This document shows positions 8,136-16,492 of a stretch of DNA of 64,000 bases, one piece after another. Each line of letters opens with the position of its first letter. Positions within the stretch are counted from its first letter, which is position 1. Below the pieces are notes generated by a model. That model worked only from the letters and a program-made list of their open reading frames with translations, had not been told where the DNA came from and made no database searches. The position numbers were made by a program, and so were the translations under genes. Origin of the DNA: Actinoplanes regularis (GTDB lineage: Bacteria > Actinomycetota > Actinomycetes > Mycobacteriales > Micromonosporaceae); NCBI RefSeq assembly GCF_900188005.1, contig NZ_FZNR01000026.1, positions 1-64,000 on the forward strand. The letters are read 5' to 3'.

Positions 8136-9454
8136 GCCGTCATCCTGCCGTCACGGTGCCCCGCGGTGCTGCCCGGTGTGCCGTCGCGTTGTCCGGGCGA
8201 AATGGCCGGTGCGCTGTCGCGTTGTCCGGGCGTGGTGGCCGGCGGGCTGTCGCGGTGTCCGGGCGTGGTGGCCGGCGGGCTGTCGTGGTGTCCGGGCTCG
8301 CTGTCCGGTAGCGGCGTGCCCCAGCGCGCGAACTGCGCCCGGGCCTGGCGCTCGCCGCGGGCCAGCAGCATCCCGCGGCCGCCGGGCAGGCGACCGAGAC
8401 CCTGGCTGATCAGCAGGTTCGCGGTGATCCGGGCGAGGCCGTACCACGGTGGACGGCTACGCAGCCCCAGGTCCCGCATCGCCGCGCGGCCGAGCAGCCA
8501 CGTGCTCACCGACAGGGCCCGCTCCCGTTCGTAGACCCGCCGCCAGCCGTGGGTCACCTCGTCGGTCATGGTGATCAGCGCCCGGGCCAGGGCGACACTG
8601 TTCCCGTCCGGCGGCGGGTCGTAGGAGAGGAAGTGGTAGAGCAGCCGGCGTCCGCGCCGCTCGGTGTGCGGCAGCCAGGCGTCGTCGACCCCGAGCAGCC
8701 AGCCGACGTAACACCACAGGTGCATCACGGCCCGCGCGTCGGCGCGGGACACCCGGACCCCGAGCAGGCGCAGGTGCAGCAGGAAGCTGGTCGAGAACAC
8801 GCCCAGGGTGCTGGCCTGGTCGTACTGGTTGATCGGGAGTCCGCGGCCCGCGTGGTCCCAGCTCGGGTCGGCCTCCAGCCGGGCGTTGACCAGGGCGTGC
8901 ATGACCCGTACGTGCAAGGTGGTCCGGAATCCCGCGCCGTCGGGCGCCAGCCCGCCCGGCGCCGTGACCGCCCGCCACCAGAGCGAGGTCTCCCGGATCC
9001 GTCGCAGCGTCTCGCCGCCGGTCAGGCGTCCGGTCCGGACCAGCGGCTCGAGGGCCGCGCCGGTCCGGTAGCCGCCGAGCAGCGACCCGTAGGCGAGGAC
9101 CAGCCCGGCGTCCATCCCGAAGGCCCGGCAGGCCTCGGCTCCCCGCTCGAGAAGATCGTCGTCAACCCATGCGGGCCGGTCCAGGACCGCGGAGAAGAAC
9201 GTTCGAAATGGCTCCGGTACGTCGTCGTACGGTCCCGCCGCGACCGTACGGTGCAGATCGCGGACGGTCAGCCCCGGCGTCTCGCGCACGGCCCGGATCA
9301 GTGCCGCGGCCGGTTCGTCCCGCCGGTTCAGGCCCGTCTCCAGCGCGGAGATCTCCGCGGCGGTCGGCCGGGCTCCCGCCCCGGCCAGCAGTCGCAACGG
9401 CCGGGACGCGCGCTCGCTCCAGTCCCGGTCCGCGCCGAATCTCGTCGGAACCAT
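8132..9454 (-). CDS. DUF2236 (MpaB-like oxygenase) family protein with repeat-expanded C-terminus
   Basis: The protein has 440 residues. The core (about 60-370) fits the DUF2236 family of heme-binding oxygenase-like proteins: helix LPINQYDQASTLGVFSTSFLLHL preceded by HVRVMHALVNARL, then HLWCYVGWLLGVDDAWLPHT. Founding relatives include fungal MpaB and rubber-degrading Lcp enzymes, which use a histidine-ligated b-type heme; His residues here occupy comparable helices. The last 50 residues are repeats of an 11-residue unit (PGHRDSPPATT-like), encoded by a 33-bp tandem array. They are not part of the fold and are likely a slippage product. The downstream membrane gene overlaps its stop. Confidence 0.75.
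   Translation of the reverse strand: MVPTRFGADRDWSERASRPLRLLAGAGARPTAAEISALETGLNRRDEPAAALIRAVRETPGLTVRDLHRTVAAGPYDDVPEPFRTFFSAVLDRPAWVDDDLLERGAEACRAFGMDAGLVLAYGSLLGGYRTGAALEPLVRTGRLTGGETLRRIRETSLWWRAVTAPGGLAPDGAGFRTTLHVRVMHALVNARLEADPSWDHAGRGLPINQYDQASTLGVFSTSFLLHLRLLGVRVSRADARAVMHLWCYVGWLLGVDDAWLPHTERRGRRLLYHFLSYDPPPDGNSVALARALITMTDEVTHGWRRVYERERALSVSTWLLGRAAMRDLGLRSRPPWYGLARITANLLISQGLGRLPGGRGMLLARGERQARAQFARWGTPLPDSEPGHHDSPPATTPGHRDSPPATTPGQRDSAPAISPGQRDGTPGSTAGHRDGRMTA
8150..8302. repeat. 33-bp tandem array encoding an 11-residue repeat
   Basis: Copies start at 8183, 8216, 8249 and 8282, with a degenerate further copy near 8150. Each has the core gtcgcgttgtccgggcg or a close variant. The period is 33 bp, in frame with the DUF2236 gene, giving PG-(H/Q)-(H/R)-D-S-P-P-A-T-T units at its C-terminus. 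Confidence 0.88.
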
Positions 9455-9706
9455 GCCCCGACGATAGGGCGCGTCCGCGCTCGCCCACTACCCGTGTCTT
9501 CCGCCCGATCGGCGCCGCGCGGCGCGGCTCGGACAGCGGGTCGCCGCGTCAATCCGCTCGGATAATCATCCGCCTGCCGACGCCGTACTTTTCGTAGTTG
9601 AGCAGCTACAATGGGCGGACTTCGGTTTCCTCGCCGAAGACCAGATGGCCGCTCCGCGGTGCACATTTCCGCCTGCGAAGCCACGAGACCATCCAGGAGC
9701 TGATCA

Positions 9707-10735
9707 ATGACAGCCACGGCGAGCGAGATCCGCACCGGCGACGACGAATTCTCCTGGGATGAGCCGGATTCCGCGGCCGTCCTGCGAGCGCGGGCCGAGG
9801 CCAAGGCTGTCACCTCCGCCGACCCGGTCCGCGCCTATCTGCGGGAGATCGGCCGGGTCCCGCTGCTCACCGCCGAGCAGGAGGTCGCGATCGCCAAACG
9901 CATCGAGGCCGGGCTTTATGCGACCGAGCTGCTGCGCGCCCACGACCAGGGTGAACGCGTGCTCCCCGCGGACCTGGTGCGGGATCTGCACCTGGTCTCG
10001 CGGGACGGGGACCGGGCGAAGGACCACCTGCTGGAGGCGAACCTGCGGCTCGTGGTGAGCATCGCGAAACGGCACGCCGGGCGCAGCATGCCATTCCTCG
10101 ATCTCATCCAGGAAGGTAATGTCGGTCTGATCCGCGCGGTCGAGAAATTCGACTATGCCAAGGGTTTCAAGTTCTCCACGTACGCGACGTGGTGGATTCG
10201 TCAGGCCATTTCCCGGGCGACGGCCGATCAGGCGCGAACCATCCGCATCCCGGTTCACATGATCGAATTGATCAACAAGCTGGTCCGGGTCCGGCGCGAT
10301 TGTCTGCACGAATTGGGCCGGGAGGCGACGGTCGCCGAGTTGGCCGGCGAAATGGATCTCACCCCGGAGAAGGTGCTGGAGATCCAGCAGCACGCCCGGG
10401 AACCGATCTCGCTGGACCAGTCGATCGGCGGTGAGAGCGACACCGCGCAGATCGGCGACTTCATCGAGGACGAGGACGCGGTCGTCGCGCTCGAGGCGAT
10501 CAGCCACACCCTGCTGCGCGATGAGGTCGACGCGATCCTGGCCACGCTCACCGACCGCGAGGCCGGGGTGGTGCGCCTGCGGTTCGGGCTGGTCGACGGC
10601 ACCCCGCGGACCCTCGACGAGATCGGCCAGGTCTACGGGGTGACCCGGGAGCGGATCCGGCAGATCGAGGCGAAGACGATGTCGAAGCTGCGGCATCCGG
10701 CGCGGTGCCGGCTGCTGCGCGACTTCCTGGTCTGA
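9707..10735 (+). CDS. Group 2 RNA polymerase sigma factor (SigB/Hrd-like)
   Basis: The 342-residue protein is short at the N-terminus: region 1.2 starts near residue 40 (DPVRAYLREIGRVPLL) and there is no long region 1.1. Region 2 is intact, with LVVSIAKRHAGR, FLDLIQEGNVGLIRAVEKFD (2.1-2.2) and FSTYATWWIRQAISRA (2.3-2.4). Region 3 follows, and region 4.2 reads LDEIGQVYGVTRERIRQIEAKT. It therefore recognises ordinary -10/-35 promoters. Size and N-terminus fit a non-essential stress or stationary-phase paralogue of the housekeeping factor. AGGAG precedes the ATG. No anti-sigma gene is adjacent. Whether it reads the regulon promoters of the right half is unknown. Confidence 0.93.
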   Translation: MTATASEIRTGDDEFSWDEPDSAAVLRARAEAKAVTSADPVRAYLREIGRVPLLTAEQEVAIAKRIEAGLYATELLRAHDQGERVLPADLVRDLHLVSRDGDRAKDHLLEANLRLVVSIAKRHAGRSMPFLDLIQEGNVGLIRAVEKFDYAKGFKFSTYATWWIRQAISRATADQARTIRIPVHMIELINKLVRVRRDCLHELGREATVAELAGEMDLTPEKVLEIQQHAREPISLDQSIGGESDTAQIGDFIEDEDAVVALEAISHTLLRDEVDAILATLTDREAGVVRLRFGLVDGTPRTLDEIGQVYGVTRERIRQIEAKTMSKLRHPARCRLLRDFLV

Positions 10736-10743
10736 TCGGCCGG

Positions 10744-11229
10744 TCAGGCGTTCGCGGGTCCGTCCAGGGCGGTTCCGTACAGGCGGGCGACCCGGAGCCT
10801 GATCACCACGCGCCGGTCCTTCGTCATCTGCTCGAGGAACGCCGCCTCGTCCGCCGCCTCGTCGAGGCCGCCGATCATGGCGAGAAGCTCCCGTCCGGTG
10901 GGGTCGCCGGGTTCCGCGCTCGGCTCCGACACCTGTGCCTCGCCCTCCGCGACGGCGTAGGCGAAGACGGTGTCGCCCTGCACGTGCAGGGTGGCCCGCG
11001 GGTCACGGCGCAGGTGGGTGACCTTGACGCGTCCCTCCGCTGAGGAGAACCGGATGACCCGCTCTTCGGCGTCCCAGACGAAGACCATCGAAGCCAGGTG
11101 TGGATGGCCGTCGCGTTTGACGGTCGCCAGGACCCCGAACTGCTGTTTGCCGAGGATCTGGACCAGTTCCTGATCGGTGAGAGGGCGGGCGCTGGGTCCT
11201 TGGCCCGGGCCGTGGTCGCTGTCGCTCAT
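10744..11229 (-). CDS. PPOX-class F420/FMN-dependent split-barrel protein
   Basis: The 161-residue protein has a split-barrel flavin-binding fold. It opens LVQILGKQQFGVLATVKRDGHPHLASMVF, then SSAEGRVKVTHLRRDPRATLHV, the usual start of the PPOX-class F420-dependent oxidoreductases. The C-terminal part (PTGRELLAMIGG) matches the same class. These dimeric proteins bind F420 or FMN and reduce small substrates such as biliverdin or quinones; the substrate here is unknown. It is convergent with the sigma factor gene, the two stops being 8 bp apart. The start at 11229 has AAAGGAC about ten bases upstream. Confidence 0.85.
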   Translation of the reverse strand: MSDSDHGPGQGPSARPLTDQELVQILGKQQFGVLATVKRDGHPHLASMVFVWDAEERVIRFSSAEGRVKVTHLRRDPRATLHVQGDTVFAYAVAEGEAQVSEPSAEPGDPTGRELLAMIGGLDEAADEAAFLEQMTKDRRVVIRLRVARLYGTALDGPANA

Positions 11230-11432
11230 CTGGAGGGGTCCTTTCGGGGCTGGGCGTGCTCGTCGACCTACACAAGAGACAGTAGCAGATGATCCGCTTC
11301 AGGATCATCCGACGTGGACCTTGTCCATGATGGACGGGCGCGGCGTGCTTTCAGCGTGGGTCTTGAATCTCCGGGAACTGATCGGCGCCGGGCGGCGACT
11401 ATCGATATGACTATCCCGACAAGAAAGATCAA

Positions 11433-11957
11433 ATGATGAGATTTCGTACGATCGTCGTCGTGGCTGCCGCACTCGTCGCCGGCGGTCTCGCCGCCTGTGG
11501 AGACTCCGCGACCGGTACCGCGACCGCCGTCCCCGCAGCCCCTCCCGCCGCCGCACTGACCGTCAAGGATCCCTGGGTGAAGGCCGTCGACTCCGGCATG
11601 ACCGCGGCGTTCGGCACCCTGGTCAACAACACGGGCGGCGACGTGACCGTGGTCGGCGCCAGCTCGCCGGTGTCGCCGGTGGAACTGCACGAGATGGCGA
11701 TGCAGGACGGCGCGATGGTGATGCGCCCGAGGGCGGGCGGTCTCGTGATCAAGGCCGGTGGCACGCACGTGCTCGCGCCCGGCGGTGACCACCTGATGCT
11801 GATGAAGCCGTCCGCGGCGATCAGGCCCGGCGACGAGCTGAAGTTCACTTTGACGCTGGGCGACGGTGGCACCGTGTCGTTCAGCGCGGTCGCCAAGCCG
11901 TTCGCCGGAGCGGGGGAGAGCTACGCCCCATCGGCGATGGCGAGCATGGCGCCGTGA
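11433..11957 (+). CDS. PCu(A)C copper chaperone lipoprotein
   Basis: The 174-residue protein has a lipoprotein signal with lipobox LAAC (Cys about 22), so it is exported and anchored outside the membrane. The DUF461/PCuAC domain (about 40-160) carries the copper motif His-x-Met (VELHEMAM), a mid-Met (MVMRP) and the distal HLMLM. This is the H(M)x10Mx21HxM pattern that binds Cu(I). These proteins deliver copper to cytochrome oxidase CuA or buffer copper outside the cell. The gene starts a copper/heme unit: its stop overlaps the start of the Dyp peroxidase (GTGA), and CopC and PepSY genes follow. The ribosome site is weak; a second ATG one codon on is equally possible. Confidence 0.9.
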   Translation: MMRFRTIVVVAAALVAGGLAACGDSATGTATAVPAAPPAAALTVKDPWVKAVDSGMTAAFGTLVNNTGGDVTVVGASSPVSPVELHEMAMQDGAMVMRPRAGGLVIKAGGTHVLAPGGDHLMLMKPSAAIRPGDELKFTLTLGDGGTVSFSAVAKPFAGAGESYAPSAMASMAP

Positions 11958-13120
11958 CGCTCAGCCGCCGTCACCTCCTCGCCGGCGGAACCCTCGGCGC
12001 CGGTGCCGGCGCGGTCGCGGGTGGACTGGGCGTCGCCTCCCTCCGGGCGGCACCCGCTCCGCCGGACACCGCTGCGGACTTCGGTACGGCCACCGTCGCC
12101 TACCACGGCCCCCGCCAGAGCGGCGTCACGACCGAGCCGCCGGCCCACGCCGCGTTCGTGGCGTTCACCCTGCCCGCCGGCACCGACCGGCGGGCACTGG
12201 GCCGGATGATGCGACTGCTCTCCGACGACGCCGCCCGGCTGACCCGGGGTGAGCCGGCGCTGGGCGACACCGACGCGGAGCTCGCCGTCCTCCCGGCCCG
12301 GCTGACGGTCACCTTCGGGTTCGGCCCCGGCCTCTACCGGGCCGCCGGCGTGAAGAGTCCGGTCACCGACCTGCCGGCGTTCCGCGTCGACCGGCTGGGG
12401 CCACAGTGGTCGGGCGGGGATCTGCTGCTGCAGATCTGCGCCGAGGACCCGCTCACCGTCACCCACGCCCAGCGCATGCTGATCAAGGACGCCCGGCCGT
12501 TCGCCGCGGTCCGCTGGGTGCAGCGTGGCTTCCGCCGCAGTCCCGGCGTGCAGCGGACCGGCTTCACCCAGCGCAACGTGCTCGGTCAGCTCGACGGCAC
12601 CGCCAATCCGACCGGCGCGGTCCTGGACGCCGCGGTGTGGCGCCCGGACGGCAGCACCACGCTGGTGTTGCGGCGGATCCGCGCCGAGATCGAGAAGTGG
12701 GACCTGCTCAGCGTCGGCGACAAGGAGAACGCCGTCGGCCGCCGGATGATCTCCGGCGCACCCCTGAGCGGTACGAACGAGCACGACGAACCGGACTTCG
12801 CCGCGCTCGACGGCAGCGGGCTGCCGTCGATGCCCGAGCACGCGCACGTCACCCGGGCGCACGTCACCGAGCCGGCGCTGAAGATCCTGCGCCGGCCGTA
12901 CAACTACGACGAGGCGCCGAACGCGGCCGGGCAGCCGGACAGCGGACTGATCTTCGCGGCGTACCAGGCCGACATCGTCCGGCAGTACCTGCCCATTCAG
13001 CAGCGTCTCGCGGAGAAGGACCTGCTCAACGAGTGGATCACGCCGATCGGGTCGGCGGTCTTCGCGATCCCGCCGGGCTGTGCCGCGAGCGGCTGGGTCG
13101 GCGAGGAGGTGCTGTCGTGA
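11954..13120 (+). CDS. Tat-exported Dyp-type heme peroxidase
   Basis: The 388-residue protein has a twin-arginine signal (SRRHLLAG, cleavage near residue 33), so it is folded with heme before export. It has the Dyp signature GQLDG at 211-215 with the catalytic Asp214. A histidine cluster EHAHVTRAH (295-303) includes the probable proximal heme ligand, and LRRPYNYD follows near 313. It is closest in layout to EfeB/YcdB-type deferrochelatase-peroxidases, which oxidise dyes or porphyrins with H2O2. No efeU/efeO genes are nearby; the neighbours are copper proteins. GTG at 11954 overlaps the PCuAC stop (GTGA). Confidence 0.9.
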   Translation: MTLSRRHLLAGGTLGAGAGAVAGGLGVASLRAAPAPPDTAADFGTATVAYHGPRQSGVTTEPPAHAAFVAFTLPAGTDRRALGRMMRLLSDDAARLTRGEPALGDTDAELAVLPARLTVTFGFGPGLYRAAGVKSPVTDLPAFRVDRLGPQWSGGDLLLQICAEDPLTVTHAQRMLIKDARPFAAVRWVQRGFRRSPGVQRTGFTQRNVLGQLDGTANPTGAVLDAAVWRPDGSTTLVLRRIRAEIEKWDLLSVGDKENAVGRRMISGAPLSGTNEHDEPDFAALDGSGLPSMPEHAHVTRAHVTEPALKILRRPYNYDEAPNAAGQPDSGLIFAAYQADIVRQYLPIQQRLAEKDLLNEWITPIGSAVFAIPPGCAASGWVGEEVLS

Positions 13121-13177
13121 AGCGCCTCGCCGTGGTGACAGCGGTGCTGTCGTGAAGCGCCTGGCTGTCGTGGTGGC
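13108..13177 (+). repeat. 35-bp tandem duplication across the Dyp/copC junction
   Basis: Copy A (13108-13142) and copy B (13143-13177) begin with the identical 20 bases ggtgctgtcgtgaagcgcct and then diverge (about 29 of 35 identical). The unit carries the peroxidase stop/copC start overlap GTGA, which is therefore present twice, at 13117 and at 13152. Confidence 0.85.
13117..13155 (+). CDS. Twelve-codon relay ORF between Dyp peroxidase and copC
   Basis: A GTG at 13117, overlapping the peroxidase stop, opens a frame of 12 codons (reading M/V-KRLAVVTAVLS) that ends with TGA at 13153-13155. That stop overlaps the copC GTG at 13152. It is a truncated copy of the copC N-terminus produced by the 35-bp duplication. 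It may simply relay ribosomes from one stop-start overlap to the next; I do not claim a peptide product. Confidence 0.4.
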   Translation: MKRLAVVTAVLS

Positions 13178-13688
13178 GCTGCTGTCCGCAGTGCTGTCCG
13201 TGGTGCTGCTGCCGGGGGTGCCCGCGTGGGCGCACAACCGGCTGCTCGCCGCCGAGCCGTCGGCCGACGCGGTGCTCACCGGCGCGCCGCGCGCGGTGTC
13301 GCTGCGCTTCGCCGAGCGGCTCAACCCGGACTTCACCACGATCGTGGTCTCCGACGGTGCCCGGCGGCGGGTGGCCACCGGGGAACCGGAGGTCGACGGC
13401 GCCACCGGGGTCGTCACGCTGCGGGAAGACCTGGCGAACGGCCCGTACACGGTGGCCTACCGGGTGGTCTCGTCGGACGGACATGCCGTGCAGGGGTCGT
13501 ACACCTTCAATCTCGACGATCCGGGCAAACCCGCAGCCGCGTCGACCACCGTGAGCGTGGCGGCGGCCGCGTCCGGCGGGCCGTCCGCCGGTCCGCTGAT
13601 CGGCCTCGGCGCCGCGGTCGTCGTGGCGGCCGGATTCCTGGTCCTGAGACGACGGCGGAAAACGCCGGGAACCAATCGGCTCCGGTAG
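13152..13688 (+). CDS. copC: CopC-domain copper-binding protein with C-terminal membrane anchor
   Basis: The 178-residue protein has a signal peptide ending PAWA, whose cleavage leaves HNRLLAAEP with histidine first. This is the classical CopC Cu(II) site, made by the N-terminal His amine and imidazole. The beta-barrel domain (about 28-125) ends in YRVVSSDGHAVQGSYTF, whose His is the second copper ligand. A transmembrane helix (about 148-168) and a basic tail anchor it. The CopD partner is not fused or adjacent. GTG 13152 is preferred over the upstream copy at 13117 because that frame closes after 12 codons. It follows the Dyp peroxidase and precedes the PepSY gene in one unit. Confidence 0.9.
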   Translation: MKRLAVVVALLSAVLSVVLLPGVPAWAHNRLLAAEPSADAVLTGAPRAVSLRFAERLNPDFTTIVVSDGARRRVATGEPEVDGATGVVTLREDLANGPYTVAYRVVSSDGHAVQGSYTFNLDDPGKPAAASTTVSVAAAASGGPSAGPLIGLGAAVVVAAGFLVLRRRRKTPGTNRLR

Positions 13689-13738
13689 TCGACCAACGCG
13701 TCGACCCCCGATCACCACCTCCACCGACCGGAGCGCCG

Positions 13739-15196
13739 ATGACCACCGCTGCCCCGCCGACCGCCCCGCCGACCCCGCAGTCCCGCGCAGCGGCGTTCGG
13801 CTTCGGCCCGCTGCTGCTTCGCCTGCACTTCTACGCCGGTGTGCTCGTCGCCCCGTTCCTGCTGGTAGCGGCGATCACCGGGATGCTGTACGCCTTCACC
13901 CCGCAGCTGGAGAAGATCGTCTACAGCACCGAGCTCACCGTCAACGGCACCGGCGGCGCGGCCCTGCCCCTGGCCGAACAGGTCGCCTCGGCCCGCGCCG
14001 CCCACCCGGCCGGCGCCCTGCTCGCGGTGCGCCCCGGCGCCTCCTCGGCCCGCTCCGGTGCCGACGCCGACACCACCCAGGTCGACTTCAGCGACCCGTC
14101 CCTGGACGCGGACCACCAGCACACGGTGTACGTCGACCCGTTCACCGGAAAGGTCACCGGTCAGCTCACCACCTGGTGGGCCGCCACACCGCTCAACGCC
14201 TGGCTCGACAACCTGCACGCCAACCTGCACCTGGGCGAGGTGGGCGCGCTCTACTCCGAACTCGCCGCCAGCTGGCTGTGGGTGCTCGCGCTCGGCGGTG
14301 TGATCCTCTGGTGGCGGCGGCAGCGCGGCAAGCGCACCGCCCGCCGCCTGCTCACCCCGGACCTGACCGCGAAGAAGGGCGTCCGCCGCACCCTGGGCTG
14401 GCACGCCGCCACCGGCATCTGGATCGCCGTCGGCCTCCTCTTCCTCTCCGCGACCGGCCTGACCTGGTCCACCTATGCGGGCGGCAACTTCGGCGCGCTC
14501 ATCGACTCGCTCGACGCCAGCCGGCCGGCGGTCTCCACCAGCCTGACCGGCGCGGCGGCCCCCGCCGGCGGCGGGCATCACGACAGCGCGGCCCCGGGCG
14601 GCCCCGGCGGCGGCGTCGACCCGGCCGCCCTCACCACCGTCTACCACGCGGCCCGCGACGCCGGGCTGGACGGTCCGGTGTCGATCAGCGTCCCGGCCGA
14701 CGCCGCGACCGCGTGGACGGTCACCCAGACTCGTGCTCTCTGGCCGGTCGGCCGGGACAGCGTGGCGGTGGACGCGAGCGGCACGATCATCGAGCGGATC
14801 GACTTCGCGGACTGGCCGCTGCTGGCCAAACTCACGCAGTGGGGGATCTACGCTCACATGGGCAACCTGTTCGGCCTGCCCAACCAGCTCCTGCTGGCGG
14901 CTCTCGCATTCGGACTGATCTGCGTGATCGTCTGGGGTTACCGGATGTGGTGGCAGCGCCGCCCCACCCGTGCCGACCGGCGCGCCGCCGTCGGGGCCCC
15001 GCCGGCGCGGCACGCGTGGCAGCAGCTGCCGCCCTGGGGGATCGCGGTCGGGGTGCCGGTGGTGTTCGCGGTCGGCTGGTTCCTTCCGCTCTTCGGGGTG
15101 CCACTGTTGGCGTTCCTGGCCATCGACACGGTGATCGGCGTCGTGGGTGGCCGGAAGCGTCCGGTCCCGGTGTCACCGGCCCCCGCCGGCAGCTGA
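13739..15196 (+). CDS. PepSY-associated transmembrane protein
   Basis: The 485-residue protein has four main membrane helices: LHFYAGVLVAPFLLVAAITG (about 30-50), the pair around 185-205 (WLWVLALGGVILWW) and 225-245, and one near 385-405. Two further C-terminal helices follow. PepSY-like extracytoplasmic domains lie between them (about 55-150 and 295-360). The HxN-type histidines HANLHLGE and GWHAATG sit at membrane faces, as in family members that bind heme or reduce ferric siderophores. The loop at about 275-295 has a His-Gly-rich metal-like patch (GGGHHDSAAPGG). GGAG precedes the ATG. It completes the copper/heme unit, which suggests a job in metal reduction or uptake at the membrane. Confidence 0.85.
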   Translation: MTTAAPPTAPPTPQSRAAAFGFGPLLLRLHFYAGVLVAPFLLVAAITGMLYAFTPQLEKIVYSTELTVNGTGGAALPLAEQVASARAAHPAGALLAVRPGASSARSGADADTTQVDFSDPSLDADHQHTVYVDPFTGKVTGQLTTWWAATPLNAWLDNLHANLHLGEVGALYSELAASWLWVLALGGVILWWRRQRGKRTARRLLTPDLTAKKGVRRTLGWHAATGIWIAVGLLFLSATGLTWSTYAGGNFGALIDSLDASRPAVSTSLTGAAAPAGGGHHDSAAPGGPGGGVDPAALTTVYHAARDAGLDGPVSISVPADAATAWTVTQTRALWPVGRDSVAVDASGTIIERIDFADWPLLAKLTQWGIYAHMGNLFGLPNQLLLAALAFGLICVIVWGYRMWWQRRPTRADRRAAVGAPPARHAWQQLPPWGIAVGVPVVFAVGWFLPLFGVPLLAFLAIDTVIGVVGGRKRPVPVSPAPAGS

Positions 15197-15242
15197 TCGT
15201 CCCGTCCAAGTGACCACCGCGGTTCTGATGCCTGGCTGGTTT

Positions 15243-15330
15243 CCAGCTCGGTTCGGTGGCTGGTGCGGATGGTGGTTCTCATGCGTGTGTGGGCCCCGGC
15301 TCGGTTCGGTGGCTGGCGCTGGTGGTGACT
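15243..15330. repeat. Two-copy 54-bp direct repeat in convergent intergenic DNA
   Basis: GCTCGGTTCGGTGGCTGG occurs at 15246-15263 and again at 15300-15317 with similar flanks, a period of 54 bp. It lies between the PepSY and FhuF genes, whose 3' ends face each other. Confidence 0.7.
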
Positions 15331-15367
15331 ACGGGAGATTCGGTACCGCTGTGAACGCCAGCCGAAT

Positions 15368-16168
15368 TCAGCCGGCAGGCGGTATTGCTGGTAGTCGGTT
15401 GAGGACTGCCCGCCACTGGCGCTGTCGGTCGGCGGGCGGTGTCAGCACACAATCTCCGCAGGTCCCGCCCCCGGGAATGCGGTAATACAGGCAGCAGTTG
15501 CGGCGCACCAGGAACCATCGTTCCCGCGCCGGATCCGGCCGGACCAGCTCCGCCGAGGACCGCAGCGGCGCCGTGGCCAGCGTCCCCTCGACGATCTCCG
15601 CGGCCCGGCCCGCGCACTCCGGCAGGGCGTCGGCGATCATCCCGGCCGCTCCGCCCAGCGCGGACGCCACGTTGCCCCACAACACCTGCGGCGACAGTGC
15701 GAACCGGATGCGGAATGTCTCGAGCAGCGGCTCGACCAGGGCGATCGTCGCGGTCTCGGTGAGCCGCGCGGCGACGGCTCCGGCCGGTTCCTCCGCACAC
15801 GGCATTGCGGTCAGCTCACGGTAAGCGATCGGAATCGGACCGCCTGGGACCGGCCGCCACCACAGCCGGTCCAGGTCCGGCAGCGGGAGGGCACCACCGG
15901 CCGCCGCCGCGCCGAGCAGCGGCGACAACAGCCGCGAGGCGATCCCGAGAAAGGTGATCGACGCGGTTTCCCGTTCCCCGATCGCGGCACGATCAAGACC
16001 AGCCATCCGTACGAGGGTGTCCCGAGCGATCTCCACCCGCCTCGTCACCACCCGCTCATCCAGCAGCTCCGTCAGCGGCAGCCACGCCGGATCCCCGTCC
16101 CACGGCTCCCAGGCGAAGTAGGGCCCGAGCCGCCCAGCGACCTGCAAAGCTTCCGCGGCGCTCACCAT
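15368..16168 (-). CDS. FhuF-like [2Fe-2S] ferric-siderophore reductase
   Basis: The 266-residue protein ends with a cysteine cluster Cys-Cys-x10-Cys-x2-Cys (RRNCCLYYRIPGGGTCGDC) near residues 235-250. This is the unusual [2Fe-2S] site of FhuF-type reductases, which release iron from hydroxamate siderophores in the cytoplasm. The preceding region (LLSPLLGAAAAGGALPLPDL) also fits the family. The start at 16168 was chosen because GGTGGAGCGC precedes it and the upstream open frame is only a Pro/Thr/Gln repeat read through the 19-bp array. It is convergent to the PepSY gene; the two could cooperate in iron handling. Confidence 0.85.
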   Translation of the reverse strand: MVSAAEALQVAGRLGPYFAWEPWDGDPAWLPLTELLDERVVTRRVEIARDTLVRMAGLDRAAIGERETASITFLGIASRLLSPLLGAAAAGGALPLPDLDRLWWRPVPGGPIPIAYRELTAMPCAEEPAGAVAARLTETATIALVEPLLETFRIRFALSPQVLWGNVASALGGAAGMIADALPECAGRAAEIVEGTLATAPLRSSAELVRPDPARERWFLVRRNCCLYYRIPGGGTCGDCVLTPPADRQRQWRAVLNRLPAIPPAG

Positions 16169-16243
16169 GCGCTCCACCTTAAGAGCCGGACCGCGGCTGG
16201 CGCCGGGACGGTGCGCACACCAGCCGCTCGCGCTGTCAGGCGT

Positions 16244-16443
16244 CGGTCGGGCTGTTGGGTGTGGGTCGGGCTGTTGGGTGTGGGTCGGGCTGTTGGGTGT
16301 GGGTCGGGCTGTTGGGTGTGGGTCGGGCTGTTGGGTGTGGGTCGGGCTGTTGGGTGTGGGTCGGGCTGTTGGGTGTGGGTCCGGCTGTTGGGTGTCGGTC
16401 CGGCTGTTGGGTGTCGGTCGGGCGGTTGGGTGTCGGTCCGGCC
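16244..16443. repeat. 19-bp minisatellite, about ten copies
   Basis: About ten head-to-tail copies of a 19-bp unit (gggctgttgggtgtgggtc) run from 16244; unit starts can be read at 16261, 16280, 16299 and so on. The last three copies drift (ggtgtcggtcc). Because 19 is not a multiple of three, all frames of a strand cycle through one 19-residue repeat and stay open, which creates false ORFs on both strands. A stray copy near 16474-16497 touches the 3' end of the acetyltransferase gene. Confidence 0.92.
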
Positions 16444-16492
16444 GTTGCATCGGTCGGGTGATCGGGTGTTCGGTCGGGCTGTTAGGCGTCGG

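Noticed and set aside
11341..11432. GGGAAC at 11373 as an ECF sigma promoter for the copper chaperone
   Set aside because: No matching -10 (CGTC or CGTT type) is found at the right distance, so the similarity is not enough.
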